Shown: positions 8,033 to 18,309 of the stretch, in pieces
Numbering within the stretch: position 1 is the stretch's first letter
Layout: each line of letters starts with the position of its first letter
Source of the DNA: an uncultured Cytophagales bacterium
GTDB taxonomy: Bacteria; Bacteroidota; Bacteroidia; Cytophagales; Cyclobacteriaceae
NCBI GenBank assembly: GCA_913057175.1
Contig: CAJXNP010000020.1
Coordinates: 62,001-126,000, forward strand
Length of the DNA: 64,000 bases
Direction of reading: 5' to 3'
The notes under the pieces: model-generated
Database searches by the model: none
What the model saw: the letters and a program-made list of their open reading frames with translations, nothing else
What the model was told of the DNA's origin: nothing
Made by a program: the position numbers and the translations under genes

Positions 8033-11000
8033 ATGTGTAGAAGGCATTTGAGGATAATATTGGTCATATCTGTTTTATTGGGTAAAACCAGTGTGTTTGC
8101 TCAAAATGACCCTTCATCGACCATTGATTTAAGGTATTCCTCAGAAATAGTTTCAGATCTTAGCTTTTACAATGGAAACATAAACAGTATTGTCCAGGAT
8201 AACGATGGGTTTATGTGGATTGGCTCCTGGGTGGGACTGTTCATGTACAATGGTTATTCTGTAAGACCCTACATGCCAAAACCTGGATTTAAGGAATGTT
8301 TTAAAGGCAGAAAGATCAGAACAATTTATAATGATTCCAGGGGAAGAGTCTGGGTAGGAAGTTCGCTTCAGGGACTTCATTTATTCGATCGAAATGAGCA
8401 GTGCTTTATACAGTTTTTAAATGATCCTAATGATGATCATTCCATTCCTGAAAATGATATCATGGGGATTTGGGAGGATAGCCAACAAAATATATGGATA
8501 GCGACTACAAATGGATTTATCAGTAAAATTACGGAGGGTGCCAGAGGAGAATTTGAGTTTACAAATATAAGGTTTCATGAAGGCACAACTGATTTTTTAA
8601 GCATTTTCTCATCAGAAGATGATATCGTATGGATTGGAAGTTCGAATGGGCTGATAAGATTTGATTCCAAAGAATTCAATGGACAAAATTCCAATGGTTT
8701 GCTGGAGAAAATTTTTATCTCTCAGGGAAATATTCCGATTAGTACCATCAATACAATTTTTGTTTACAACTCCGAAAATAATTCTAAACGGTCGATTTGG
8801 CTCGGAACATTGCAAGGATTGGTTAATCTGGAATATCAGGATGGAGCAGGGGTTGTAAATCAATCAAGGATACTGATCAATTCAAAAAACCAAAATAATA
8901 TTCAAAACCGGATCAATGCGATTTTTCAAAGTGAAGAGGAGAAGGAGTTCTTGTGGATAGGAACTGATGGAGGAATGAAAAGGGTCAACTTGAAAACCGG
9001 TCAACCGGTCGGTTTTTCCTATGTTTTTGATTCTAAAGCCGAAGATGGGGAATCTGAGAAAATAACGACATTTTGTGAAGATCGTTCAGGTGTAGTTTGG
9101 GTAGGAACTAATAAAGGCATTCGTAAGATCAACATTTTCAAGAAAGAATTTGAGCACATTGGTCTGAAGGAAGAATTAGGAGATCAGGTTGGTGAAATTA
9201 AAGGCCTGGCAAAAACAAATAATGAGATAATTTATGTAGCCACTCATGGGCTAGGGGTTGGTCAAATAGATCTAAGAGACAAAGCACCTACCATACAGCC
9301 AATTCGAATTGATGAATCGGGGACAGGGTTAAAATTTATTAATTCAATAGGAGTAGATGCTTTTCATAATATTTGGGCAGGGACAAATGGCAATGGGATT
9401 TACCGAATCAATTCCTCCAAAATTAAAGATGGTTTTGCTGAAGATGTTACTTATTTTTCAAATGATGTAAATGACACGACTTCAATAAGTGATGATTATA
9501 TCTACAGCGCATGTACGGATCAAAAAGGCAATTTTTGGGTTGGAACCTATCAGGGTGGGTTGAATCGCTATGATGCTGAGAATAACAAATTTATTATCTA
9601 TAACTCAGTGCAGGGACTCGATTTTACTTTGAGTCAGTTTCCGATCATTGATATGGTTCAGGATGCTAATCAAAATATCTGGATCGGCACACGTGGAAAT
9701 GGTTTATATTATTTCAGGCCTTCTGATAAGGCAAAAGCTGGCTCTGAACTATTTTATCATATTTCTGCAGCTGATACGGCCAAAAACAGGTTGTTTGATA
9801 ATTTCATCACCGATCTTTTTCTTGATCAAAGCAATCATCGATTGTGGGTAGGCAGTGAATCGGGCCTCAGCTGCATTGACCTTTCTACACTTGAAATTAA
9901 ATCGTATTCTCATTCAAATGGATTTCCGGGTGATCTGGTTCAAAGCATCGTCAGCATTCATGAAAATGAACTATGGATAAGTTCCAGAAAGGGCATTATC
10001 AAAATGGAATTTGTTGACGGATTTGATGCAAATAATATTGAATACAGGGAATATAGTTTTAGCGATGGGATTGAAAATAAGTTTTTTAACAACAATGCCG
10101 GAATTGGTTTTGGTGATCGTGTTTTTTTTGGTGGGTTAAACGGGGTTACTTTTTTCAATCCGAAAAACATCAAAAACAATCCTTATGAACCGATGGTTGC
10201 TTTGGTAGATTTTGAATTAAGTCATAAAAGTGTACCCATTGGTAAGTTGAGTGACGGCAGGACGGTTTTGCCAAAAAACATTAACGAACTGGATCATATT
10301 ACACTTAAGCACAGTGACAAAATCCTGACGTTCGAATTTGTGGCGTTACATTATGCAGCTCCGGAAAAAAATACCTTTGCCTTTATGATAGAAGGCTTTG
10401 ACGAAAGTTGGATCTATACAGATGCCAACCGACGGTATGCCCATTATACCAACCTTCCACCTGGCGATTATACATTTAAAGTTAAAGCGGCTAACAATGA
10501 CGGTGTTTGGGGAATGAATGAAAAATCTATCGACATTACCATCTTACCACCATTCTGGACAACGGGCTGGGCATACCTGCTCTATACACTGTTTTTAATA
10601 GGTACTTTTCTCATTATTAGAAAAGTTACAATTTCTCAGATTAAACTTCGCCACAAGGTACAGATTGAAAAACTTGAAAGAGAAAGATCTGATGAGATCC
10701 ACAACCTTGAATTGCAATATTTTACCAATATTTCCCACGAGATTCGCACGCCTCTGACATTGATCCTGGGTCCGTTGGAGAAAATACTTCAGATGCCTGA
10801 TTTAAATGCCCGCCTTTCCAATCAGCTTCAGTTGATGCAACATCATGGGCAACGATTGTACAGACTTTTAAATCAATTGATGGAATTCAGGAAAAAGGGG
10901 AAAGGAGAACTCAAACTGAGGGCTGCTGATGGGAATATTGTAAAGTTCATCAATGAGATCTATATATCCTTCAGAGAAAATGCCCTTGACAGACGGATCA

Positions 11001-12382
11001 ACTACCTGTTTCAAACTGAGAAGAATATCATCCAGCTTTTTTTTGACAGGGATATGTTTGAAAAGATCTTTTACAATTTACTTTCCAATGCATTTAAATA
11101 CACTCCTGATCAGGGAAATATAGCGATTGATATAAAAATCCTTTCCCAAAACAAAGTACAGGCAACTCTGGAAAAAGAAAATACACAATTTGACAAAGTT
11201 TTTCCCTCAGATTATTTATGCGTAAGCATTTCAGATACCGGACATGGCATTTCTAGGGGTGATCTTGAACATATTTTTGAAAGGTTTTTCCGGGCGGGAC
11301 TTACGGAATCCAAATCAACTATTGGTACAGGTATTGGTCTGACGCTAACGAAAGAATTGATTTTGATCCATAAGGGAATTATAGCCGTAGAAAGCGAACT
11401 TTCGAAAGGCTCAGTTTTCAAAGTTCTTTTTCCTCTTGGAAAGGATTATCTGGAAGAAGATGAGATCATTCAAAATTTCAAAGACAGTGAAAATGTCGAA
11501 AACTATCTTCCTCATCTTGCTGAAAAGAATGAGCAGATAAAAGCTAACCAGGTTATAACCGAAAATGGTGAAGAAGAATTTGAGAGAAGCACACTGTTGA
11601 TTGTCGAAGATAATGAGGATGTCAGAAAGTACATAAAAGATATATTTAGCAAAAACTACAACATAATCGAAGCAGTAAACGGGGAGGATGGCATTGAAAA
11701 AGCCATTGATGAAATCCCTGACCTGATTATAAGTGATGTCATGATGCCTGTCAAAGATGGTATTGAGCTTTGCAGCCAACTTAAAAAGAGCGAACATACC
11801 AGTCATATTCCAATTATTCTTCTGACCGCAAGAACTTCTTTGATATTTAAGGTCGAAGGAATTGAAACCGGGGCTGATGATTACATTACAAAGCCGTTTA
11901 GTCCCCAATTATTGGGCGTCAGGGTTAGAAATTTAATTGAACAAAGGAAAAATCTAAAAAGGCGTTTCAGTGATAAATTGTATGTTAAGCCTAAAGAAAT
12001 AACGCTTAATTCCCTTGATGAAAAGTTTCTCCAAAAAGTAATTGAGATGGTGGAAGAAAATATGGGAAACTCCGAATACGGAATTGATGATTTGTGCAGT
12101 GATCTGGGCATGAGCAGGATCCAGCTTTACAGGAAACTTAAAGCTCTGACCGGGTTGTCTGCCAATGAATTCATCCGTTCCCAAAGATTGCAACGCGCCG
12201 CCCAGCTGTTAAACCAAAATCAATTGAACATCTCACAAATCACCTACGAAGTCGGTTTTAATGATCTTAAGTATTTTAGATCGCGCTTTCAGGAACACTT
12301 TGGAATGACTCCTTCAGACTACATCAAAGATAAAGGAACTACAAAAGCTGATAGCTCAAAGGTGAAAGCTGAAAGGAAGTAA
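8033..12382 (+). CDS. Hybrid two-component sensor/regulator (HTCS) for mannan use
   Basis: 1449 residues, all of two-component signalling in one chain. After a signal peptide (about 1-23), some 14 W-[IV]-G-[ST]-x-x-G-[IL]-type Reg_prop blades cover residues 50-740, enough for two seven-bladed propellers. A Y_Y_Y domain (about 765-835) and one membrane helix (about 846-866) follow. Inside the cell are the dimerisation helix with phospho-acceptor His 902 (NISHEIRTPL), the ATPase domain (N box NLLSNAFKYTP, then DTGHGIS), a receiver domain from 1188 with phospho-acceptor Asp 1235, and an AraC-type DNA-binding domain (about 1345-1440). Such sensors bind an oligosaccharide in the periplasm and switch on the adjacent glycan-use genes. 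The next genes indicate beta-mannan oligosaccharides as the likely signal. Confidence 0.93.
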   Translation: MCRRHLRIILVISVLLGKTSVFAQNDPSSTIDLRYSSEIVSDLSFYNGNINSIVQDNDGFMWIGSWVGLFMYNGYSVRPYMPKPGFKECFKGRKIRTIYNDSRGRVWVGSSLQGLHLFDRNEQCFIQFLNDPNDDHSIPENDIMGIWEDSQQNIWIATTNGFISKITEGARGEFEFTNIRFHEGTTDFLSIFSSEDDIVWIGSSNGLIRFDSKEFNGQNSNGLLEKIFISQGNIPISTINTIFVYNSENNSKRSIWLGTLQGLVNLEYQDGAGVVNQSRILINSKNQNNIQNRINAIFQSEEEKEFLWIGTDGGMKRVNLKTGQPVGFSYVFDSKAEDGESEKITTFCEDRSGVVWVGTNKGIRKINIFKKEFEHIGLKEELGDQVGEIKGLAKTNNEIIYVATHGLGVGQIDLRDKAPTIQPIRIDESGTGLKFINSIGVDAFHNIWAGTNGNGIYRINSSKIKDGFAEDVTYFSNDVNDTTSISDDYIYSACTDQKGNFWVGTYQGGLNRYDAENNKFIIYNSVQGLDFTLSQFPIIDMVQDANQNIWIGTRGNGLYYFRPSDKAKAGSELFYHISAADTAKNRLFDNFITDLFLDQSNHRLWVGSESGLSCIDLSTLEIKSYSHSNGFPGDLVQSIVSIHENELWISSRKGIIKMEFVDGFDANNIEYREYSFSDGIENKFFNNNAGIGFGDRVFFGGLNGVTFFNPKNIKNNPYEPMVALVDFELSHKSVPIGKLSDGRTVLPKNINELDHITLKHSDKILTFEFVALHYAAPEKNTFAFMIEGFDESWIYTDANRRYAHYTNLPPGDYTFKVKAANNDGVWGMNEKSIDITILPPFWTTGWAYLLYTLFLIGTFLIIRKVTISQIKLRHKVQIEKLERERSDEIHNLELQYFTNISHEIRTPLTLILGPLEKILQMPDLNARLSNQLQLMQHHGQRLYRLLNQLMEFRKKGKGELKLRAADGNIVKFINEIYISFRENALDRRINYLFQTEKNIIQLFFDRDMFEKIFYNLLSNAFKYTPDQGNIAIDIKILSQNKVQATLEKENTQFDKVFPSDYLCVSISDTGHGISRGDLEHIFERFFRAGLTESKSTIGTGIGLTLTKELILIHKGIIAVESELSKGSVFKVLFPLGKDYLEEDEIIQNFKDSENVENYLPHLAEKNEQIKANQVITENGEEEFERSTLLIVEDNEDVRKYIKDIFSKNYNIIEAVNGEDGIEKAIDEIPDLIISDVMMPVKDGIELCSQLKKSEHTSHIPIILLTARTSLIFKVEGIETGADDYITKPFSPQLLGVRVRNLIEQRKNLKRRFSDKLYVKPKEITLNSLDEKFLQKVIEMVEENMGNSEYGIDDLCSDLGMSRIQLYRKLKALTGLSANEFIRSQRLQRAAQLLNQNQLNISQITYEVGFNDLKYFRSRFQEHFGMTPSDYIKDKGTTKADSSKVKAERK

Positions 12383-12801
12383 TCGGTAATCAGTAAAACA
12401 TCACCTTTCACGGTTTTCTTTCTACTTTTCCATCATCCAATTTCCCAATCCGCCATCCCTAATCTCCAGTCCGAAATTCCCAACTTTGAAACATTTACCC
12501 ACCTCAATTGATACAATTGTACCTGATCATTTCCCCGGGATATTTTTATGTTTGTTTTACTTTAATTCTCTCCAAGAGAGAAAAATTAAATTGACTTTTA
12601 TTTTGAATTTAATGGCAGAAAAACGTTTTGCTAAATTCAAGTAATTATAAAAGTAAGGGTGTTTTTGTTAAGGTAAAAACTGGGGCTCAACAAGTCCCGG
12701 TTTTTTATTTTATAACAATTTGTTTTTTGCCCTTTCGCAAGAGTCAATTCGATCACGACCTTTTTCTATCACATCCAAATCCAATATTAATTAGGTGTCA
12801 G
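12383..12801. other. Leader of the mannan genes with an inverted repeat
   Basis: An open frame extends upstream of the GH26 start from 12628 but has no signal peptide or family similarity, so it is treated as leader. TTCTCTC-CAA-GAGAGAA at 12566-12582 is a perfect 7-bp inverted repeat, flanked by TTTAA and AATTAAA; it could be an operator or an RNA hairpin. No clear phylum promoter could be fixed. Confidence 0.35.
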
Positions 12802-13920
12802 ATGAAAATAACCAGGATAAAAACTTTTCTTTTTATTGCCATAGTAATTTTTTCACAATCAGCTTTTGCCCAGATTAACATCAATGATCTGAAACTGGTT
12901 GACCCCAACGCTAATGCAAAAACCAAAATTTTATATGCTAATCTGATAAACATATCCGGAAAGCATGTCATGTTTGGTCACCAGGATGATCTGGCATATG
13001 GTATTGGTTGGGAAGGTGAAAAAGGACGATCAGATGTCAAAGAAGTGTCGGGAAGTTACCCGGCTGTATACGGTTGGGACATAAGTGATATTAGTCAAAA
13101 ACAAAACATTGATAGTGTGCTATTCGACCGAATGCAGAAATGGATAAAAGAGGGTTTTAAAAGAGGTGGTATTATTACCATTAGCTGTCACATGGAAAAC
13201 CCTGTAACAAGGACCCATTCATGGGATACAACAAAAGCTGTCAAGCATATTATTCCCGGGGGTTATTTGCATGAAGAATATAAATTGAAACTGGATTCAG
13301 TGGCAAATTTCTTTCATCCATTAAAGAAAGTTCCGATAATTTTTCGTCCTTTTCATGAACATACTGGATCATGGTTTTGGTGGGGAGACGGAAATACCAC
13401 AGCCGAAGAGTACGTTGCACTTTGGAGATTTACTATCGAATATTTGAGAGACGTAAAAGGATTGCACAACCTGCTCTATGCCTACTCGCCTGATAAGTTT
13501 AAAAGTAAAGAGGAGTACATGAAGTTCTATCCTGGGGATGACTATGTGGATATTATGGGTGTTGATGATTACCATGGTCTATACAGTCCGGAAACAGTCC
13601 ACGAGACGATTGAGAGATTGCATACACTTTCTGATCTGGGAAAAGAACATAACAAAGTGATCGCCATAACAGAAACCGGAGCGGAAGCGATTCCGCTCGA
13701 CGACTGGTGGACGAACGTTTTGCTCAAGACCATTCTTACGGATGAAAAAACAAAACAGGTAGCATGGGTGCTTGTTTGGAGAAATGACAGATTGGATCAT
13801 CACTATGCTCCCTATCCCGGGCACTCAAGCGCCGAAGATTTTCAAAAATTCAGACAAGATCCGTATGTCTTATTTGAATCTGATCTACCGGATATGTATA
13901 AACTAACCAAAATCAAATAA
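12802..13920 (+). CDS. GH26 endo-beta-1,4-mannanase, secreted
   Basis: 373 residues. It hydrolyses internal beta-1,4-mannosyl bonds of mannan, gluco- or galactomannan. The start at 12802 is chosen because it opens a clear signal peptide (MKITRIKTFLFIAIVIFSQS, cleaved near AFAQ); the open frame upstream adds 58 unlikely residues. Family GH26 signatures are present: HVMFGHQDD near the N terminus, FRPFHEHTGSWFWWG with acid/base Glu 186, and AITETGAEA with nucleophile Glu 291. There is no lipobox cysteine at the end of the signal peptide, so it is probably periplasmic or released rather than surface-anchored. It is followed by GH130 and an epimerase, the classic intracellular partners that finish mannobiose. 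Confidence 0.92.
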   Translation: MKITRIKTFLFIAIVIFSQSAFAQININDLKLVDPNANAKTKILYANLINISGKHVMFGHQDDLAYGIGWEGEKGRSDVKEVSGSYPAVYGWDISDISQKQNIDSVLFDRMQKWIKEGFKRGGIITISCHMENPVTRTHSWDTTKAVKHIIPGGYLHEEYKLKLDSVANFFHPLKKVPIIFRPFHEHTGSWFWWGDGNTTAEEYVALWRFTIEYLRDVKGLHNLLYAYSPDKFKSKEEYMKFYPGDDYVDIMGVDDYHGLYSPETVHETIERLHTLSDLGKEHNKVIAITETGAEAIPLDDWWTNVLLKTILTDEKTKQVAWVLVWRNDRLDHHYAPYPGHSSAEDFQKFRQDPYVLFESDLPDMYKLTKIK

Positions 13921-14103
13921 TTCAACTGATTTGGAGGTAGCCATAGAATCCTCATATCCATTCCGAAATAATAAATGTATGCATTCTCTAAATTTAAACT
14001 CGTGTAAATTTAACTTTGAATAATCAATTGTTTCGATTGGACATACATGGAAAATCGATAGAATTAACACAATTAACACCATACAATTTTTCCATTCCAT
14101 CAA

Positions 14104-15327
14104 ATGAACATTATCAATACAAAAAATCCAAAAGAGATGACAAAAGAGGAATTTGACAACCAACTGGCGCTTTTGAAAGCAGAACATGAACAACTAATTA
14201 AAAGAAAAAATGTTCCTACACCCAGCTTCAATGGAATTTATCAACGATACGAATACCCGGTTGTGACAGCAGCGCATACCCCGTTATTCTGGCGATTTGA
14301 TTTGGATCATATGACTAATCCATTTTTGCAGGAAAGAATTGGGGTAAACGCTACCTTCAATGCCGGGGCGATGGAATTTAATGGAAAAATTGTGCTGATT
14401 GTCAGGGTAGAAGGGTTTGATAGAAAATCTTTTTTTGCCGTTGCTGAAAGTCCAAATGGGATCGATAATTTCAGGTTTTGGGATTACCCGATTACTATGC
14501 CCGAAACCGATGAGCCAGAAACGAATGTTTATGACATGCGGGTTGTCAGGCATGAGGATGGGTGGATTTATGGGACATTTTGTGCAGAAAGAAAAGATCC
14601 CAAGGCAGCCGATGGAGACACCTCGTCAGCAGTTGCCCAATGTGGAATTGCGCGGACTAAAGACCTGATTAACTGGGAGAGATTGCCAGACCTGATCACC
14701 TACTCCGGTCAGCAAAGGAATGTGGTTTTACATCCTGAATTTATCAATGGTAAGTACGCACTTTACACTCGTCCTCAAGATGGATTTATCGATACAGGTT
14801 CAGGCGGAGGCATCGGATGGGGCTTTACGGAAAGCATGGAAAGAGCTGAGATCAAAGATGAAGTCGTGATCGAACCAAAAATTTACCATACCATCAAGGA
14901 GGTAAAAAACGGTCAGGGGCCCGCACCAATTAAGACCGAGAAAGGTTGGTTGCATTTGGCTCACGGTGTCCGAAACACCGCGGCTGGACTTCGCTATGTT
15001 TTGTACATGTTTATGACTTCACTGGACGATCCGGGTAAGATTATTCACCGGCCGGGTGGACATTTCATGGGGCCGCAGGGTGAGGAGCGAGTAGGCGATG
15101 TTTCTAATGTTTTATTTACTAATGGATGGGTCAAAAAAGATAATGGAGAAGTATTGATCTATTATGGATCCTCAGATACCCGAATGCATGTCGCAACATC
15201 ATCGGTAGATCAGCTGGCTGATTATGTTGTCAATACTCCGGAAGATGGTTTGAGATCGGCCACCAGTGTTGCAACCAGAAATAAGCTAATCAGCAGAAAC
15301 ATGGAAATATGGAAAAGCTTAAAATAG
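14104..15327 (+). CDS. GH130 beta-1,4-mannosyl-glucose / mannooligosaccharide phosphorylase
   Basis: 407 residues without a signal peptide, so cytoplasmic. GH130 enzymes use phosphate to split 4-O-beta-D-mannosyl-D-glucose into mannose-1-phosphate and glucose; some act on mannooligosaccharides. Visible family features are [63 protein letters not shown] and the C-terminal [17 protein letters not shown]. Given the neighbouring epimerase, the mannosyl-glucose phosphorylase activity is the best guess. The last codons overlap the start of the epimerase gene by 19 bases, which implies coupled translation. Confidence 0.92.
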   Translation: MNIINTKNPKEMTKEEFDNQLALLKAEHEQLIKRKNVPTPSFNGIYQRYEYPVVTAAHTPLFWRFDLDHMTNPFLQERIGVNATFNAGAMEFNGKIVLIVRVEGFDRKSFFAVAESPNGIDNFRFWDYPITMPETDEPETNVYDMRVVRHEDGWIYGTFCAERKDPKAADGDTSSAVAQCGIARTKDLINWERLPDLITYSGQQRNVVLHPEFINGKYALYTRPQDGFIDTGSGGGIGWGFTESMERAEIKDEVVIEPKIYHTIKEVKNGQGPAPIKTEKGWLHLAHGVRNTAAGLRYVLYMFMTSLDDPGKIIHRPGGHFMGPQGEERVGDVSNVLFTNGWVKKDNGEVLIYYGSSDTRMHVATSSVDQLADYVVNTPEDGLRSATSVATRNKLISRNMEIWKSLK

Positions 15328-16487
15328 AATTAAGCAATGAGCTGAGCAGCATTCTGGACTTTTGGCAGGAAAATACATGGGATTGTGAAAACGACGGTTT
15401 TATTGGTGCTATAGATGGGTACAATCGCAAAGATCCAAAGGCAAATAAGGGTATCATTTTAAATACCAGAATTTTATGGACGTTTTCTGCTGCATGCAAT
15501 GTGCTTGAAGGTGAAAAATATGCCAAAACTGCTCATCGAGCATTTGAGTATATATCCAGCTATTTCTTGGATCAGAAAAATGGCGGTGTTTATTGGGAAT
15601 TAGACTATCAGGGGAATCCGGTTAATACTAAAAAACAGGTTTATGCCCAGGCTTTTGCGATCTACGCATTGAGCGAGTATTTCAGGTTTTCTAAAAATGA
15701 GCAGGCTAAGAAAATGGCGATTGAATTATTCCAATTGCTTGAAGAGCATTGCTTTGATCAGGTTGATAGCGGGTATCTGGAAGCTTATGATGAAGAATGG
15801 AATTTGCTGGAAGATTTGAGATTGAGTGACAAGGATGCGAACGAGAAGAAAACAATGAATACCCATCTTCACGTTTTGGAAGCTTACACTAATTTGTTGA
15901 AAATATGGCATGAAGACAAATTAAGAAGTCAACTAAATAATCTCATTCACATTCATCTAGATAAGATGTTGGATAAGTCTAGCTTCCATCTCAATTTGTT
16001 TTTTGACGAAAAATGGGCACTCAAATCCTCCGAATATTCTTACGGTCATGATATAGAAGCAGCATGGTTATTGTGTGAAGCCGCTGAAGCTGTTTGTGAC
16101 TTGAAATTATTGAAAAAAGTGAGAGCATTAGCCGTTGAGATTTCTGAGGTTACCCTGAAGGAAGGGATAGATATTGATGGTGGTTTGATGCAGGAGGGAA
16201 GGAGTGGTAAGACTATCGACACCGATAAACATTGGTGGCCACAAGCTGAGGCAATTGTTGGTTTTGCGAACGCCTATCAAATAAGTGCCGATAAAAAATA
16301 TCTGAACGCTGTGGAAGATGTATGGGAGTTCACCAAAAGAAGGATCATTGATCCGATGGATGGCGAATGGTGGTGGCGCGTCAATCGAGGAGGAGCACCA
16401 TATCGGGAGGAAGAGAAAGCAGGTTTTTGGAAATGCCCCTATCACAATGGGCGAGCCTGCATAGAAATAATTAATAGGTTTAGCTAG
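15309..16487 (+). CDS. Cellobiose 2-epimerase (AGE family)
   Basis: 392 residues, usual length for the N-acylglucosamine/cellobiose 2-epimerase family, an alpha6/alpha6 barrel in the cytoplasm. It turns beta-1,4-mannobiose into mannosyl-glucose, the substrate of GH130, and also epimerises cellobiose. The catalytic histidines are in place: [10 protein letters not shown] (His 186, and 188), [10 protein letters not shown] (His 247) and [10 protein letters not shown] (His 308). The start at 15309 lies inside the GH130 gene; another ATG at 15301 is in the GH130 frame. With GH26 and GH130 it completes the mannan route described in Bacteroides fragilis. Confidence 0.9.
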   Translation: MEKLKIELSNELSSILDFWQENTWDCENDGFIGAIDGYNRKDPKANKGIILNTRILWTFSAACNVLEGEKYAKTAHRAFEYISSYFLDQKNGGVYWELDYQGNPVNTKKQVYAQAFAIYALSEYFRFSKNEQAKKMAIELFQLLEEHCFDQVDSGYLEAYDEEWNLLEDLRLSDKDANEKKTMNTHLHVLEAYTNLLKIWHEDKLRSQLNNLIHIHLDKMLDKSSFHLNLFFDEKWALKSSEYSYGHDIEAAWLLCEAAEAVCDLKLLKKVRALAVEISEVTLKEGIDIDGGLMQEGRSGKTIDTDKHWWPQAEAIVGFANAYQISADKKYLNAVEDVWEFTKRRIIDPMDGEWWWRVNRGGAPYREEEKAGFWKCPYHNGRACIEIINRFS

Positions 16488-16500
16488 ATAATTCTTATAT

Positions 16501-17163
16501 TTAAACAGCTTTTTGGTCCAAGATTTCCAATAGCCGGATTTTCATTTGATCAAATTTTGCATATCCGTTAGTGATTAAATAAAGCTCATCTCCAGTTCTG
16601 AATAGAACGGTTGGGTATCCTCTAACACCCCATTGCCGGTTGAGCCTGAATTCATCATAAGTGTCATTAACAACGGTCTGATTTTGGTATTTTTTTGTGA
16701 ACAATTCGAAATCAATATCGAATTTTGTACACAGATCGTTATAAAAACGAATGGTTGATGGGTCTTCAGAATCTACGTAAAACTTTTTTTGAATAGCTTC
16801 AAAAAATTCCAATTCTCTGTTGCCCAACCAAGGCCTGGCTGCCACAACAGCACGACATGCAGGTTCGGTATCATAGTTAAACCCTTCTTTTTTGAACAGT
16901 CCATAGCCAAAAGGTTGACCGCTCATTTTATGTACTTCTTCCCAGTGATGTTTCAGGAATGATTTCATCTCATCATTCCACGGATCTCCACCTCCTGGTC
17001 TTAAACCGCCAACCACTATTTTAAAACCAATAGCCTTTTCTTTGAAATAATCTCTTAAAAGGATCAATTGAGGGGCGATTCCATAGCACCAGGAACACAT
17101 TGGATCACCCACATAGATGATTTCTGAATTATTTTCACTATTGTAATTGAATTCCATTCCCAT
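16501..17163 (-). CDS. DsbA-family oxidoreductase (FrnE-like)
   Basis: 220 residues with no signal peptide, so probably cytoplasmic. A thioredoxin fold with an inserted helical domain is suggested by the active-site motif DPMCSWCYG (Cys 23 and Cys 26), the cis-proline loop GVRGYPTVLF and the overall length, as in FrnE / 2-hydroxychromene-isomerase-like DsbA proteins. It would exchange thiols and disulfides; the substrate is unknown. A second ATG two codons downstream (17157) is an equally good start. It converges with the epimerase gene, with 13 bases between them, and is divergent from ferritin. Confidence 0.82.
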   Translation of the reverse strand: MGMEFNYNSENNSEIIYVGDPMCSWCYGIAPQLILLRDYFKEKAIGFKIVVGGLRPGGGDPWNDEMKSFLKHHWEEVHKMSGQPFGYGLFKKEGFNYDTEPACRAVVAARPWLGNRELEFFEAIQKKFYVDSEDPSTIRFYNDLCTKFDIDFELFTKKYQNQTVVNDTYDEFRLNRQWGVRGYPTVLFRTGDELYLITNGYAKFDQMKIRLLEILDQKAV

Positions 17164-17286
17164 GATTATATATCAAGTAACTCTGTCTGTTAATTCTGTC
17201 AATTTTATTAATTGTATCTAAAGGTAATATGTTTTGATAGTTGGATGAGGATCACTTATATGTCTTTGGTTTGTCATAAATGGCCG

Positions 17287-17561
17287 ATTAACCCGCATTA
17301 TTCATGGAAAAACATGAATAATGACGATAACTTATTGAAAACTTCTGTTATTCAATAAGTTATGTCAGGTCTGATGACTCCGACAGTCGTATCAGACTCG
17401 TAGGAGGTTAACCCCGATTTTAACAAAATCCTTATTCCCCAAATTTGAGGAATGTTTGGATTCTTCACTTACGATGATAGTAAACTTAACTTACTTGTGA
17501 CCAGGATTTTGTAAAACATCGGCCCATCGGGCGGAAAATTCAACGAATTTTCCGGGTTAAT
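17287..17561. repeat. Multi-hairpin element bounded by ATTAACCCG/CGGGTTAAT
   Basis: The ends, 17287-17295 and 17553-17561, are perfect 9-bp inverted repeats. Inside are, in order: an 11-bp hairpin (17296-17306 / 17313-17323); a 13-bp hairpin (17327-17339 / 17351-17363); a 7-bp stem GTCTGAT/ATCAGAC (17369-17397) with inner GACT/AGTC; a long-range imperfect pair 17414-17432 / 17503-17522 enclosing ATTCCCC/GAGGAAT (one mismatch), TTAC/GTAA and TCAC/GTGA hairpins; GCCC/GGGC; and GGAAAATTC-AAC-GAATTTTCC (17533-17553). It codes for no protein. It could be a structured RNA or a non-autonomous mobile repeat. Confidence 0.6.
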
Positions 17562-17577
17562 TTGAATTGATTCTTTC

Positions 17578-17609
17578 TTTGAATATGCTGATCTTGAGTG
17601 CTATTTATG
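17578..17609 (+). promoter_or_regulatory. Candidate promoter of ferritin
   Basis: TTTG (17578-17581), 20 bases, TATTTATG (17602-17609): one mismatch to the TAnnTTTG box. It would give a leader of about 60 nt. No iron-responsive operator was recognised. Confidence 0.5.
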
Positions 17610-17678
17610 TTTTTTTAATAAATGATTTAATTCCCAACACAAACTCTTGAATTGAGTTTATATACACAAAAGAAAACC

Positions 17679-18236
17679 ATGAAAGAACTAGTAACAAAAA
17701 AGAGATCACTTTTAAAAGAGACCGAAAAACTTTTAAATAAACAGATCGAAATGGAAGGTCGGTCTTCTGCGCATTATTTATCAATGGCTTCCTGGTGTGA
17801 AATGAAAGGTTATGACAACTCTGCGGATTTTCTATACAATCATTCCGAAGAAGAACGAATGCATATGTTAAAATTGATCCGTTATGTCAATGAAGCAGGT
17901 GGACATGCATTGCAGCCCGAGATTACCGATATCAAGCATAGCTTTGAGACACTAAGGGAAGTATTTGAGCATATTCTCGAACATGAAATTGAAGTAACAA
18001 AATCCATAAACACCATTGTGGATCATTGCTTTATGGAAAAGGATTTTGCTACCTTCAGTTTCTTACAATGGTATGTGACCGAACAACGAGAAGAGGAAAC
18101 CATCGCAAGAAGAGCACTTGAGCTTTTTGATATTATTGGCGAAGAAGGAATCGGTCTTTGGACGATCGATCAGGAAATTGCCAAGTTGGAGGGTCAGGAA
18201 TCTGCTGCTCAAACAATGGGAGGTGGGGAAGGTTAA
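17679..18236 (+). CDS. Ferritin-like non-heme iron storage protein
   Basis: 185 residues from the ATG at 17679; a TTG nine codons upstream is in frame but has no ribosome site. It has the four-helix ferritin layout with ferroxidase ligands in the expected contexts: QIEMEGRSSAHYLSMASWCE in helix A, NHSEEERMHMLKL in helix B and VTEQREEETIARR in helix D. It should form 24-mer cages in the cytoplasm that oxidise Fe(II) and store it. The C-terminal tail (EGQESAAQTMGGGEG) is glycine-rich and probably flexible. It has its own promoter and a strong downstream terminator, so it is a single-gene unit. Confidence 0.92.
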   Translation: MKELVTKKRSLLKETEKLLNKQIEMEGRSSAHYLSMASWCEMKGYDNSADFLYNHSEEERMHMLKLIRYVNEAGGHALQPEITDIKHSFETLREVFEHILEHEIEVTKSINTIVDHCFMEKDFATFSFLQWYVTEQREEETIARRALELFDIIGEEGIGLWTIDQEIAKLEGQESAAQTMGGGEG

Positions 18237-18260
18237 AATTATTTATTGATATATAGAAAC

Positions 18261-18295
18261 AAAAAAGGCTTCTGATACCTTCAGAAGCCTTTTTT
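18261..18295. terminator. Bidirectional terminator between ferritin and rny
   Basis: AAAAAAGGCTTCTG / CAGAAGCCTTTTTT, a 14-bp perfect stem with a 7-nt loop. It has a T run on both strands and serves both convergent genes. Confidence 0.9.
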
Positions 18296-18309
18296 GTAAT
18301 CTTAATTTT

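Noticed and set aside
11411-11908. 165-codon minus-strand frame within the hybrid sensor
   Set aside because: Antisense to the receiver domain; a composition shadow without a ribosome site.
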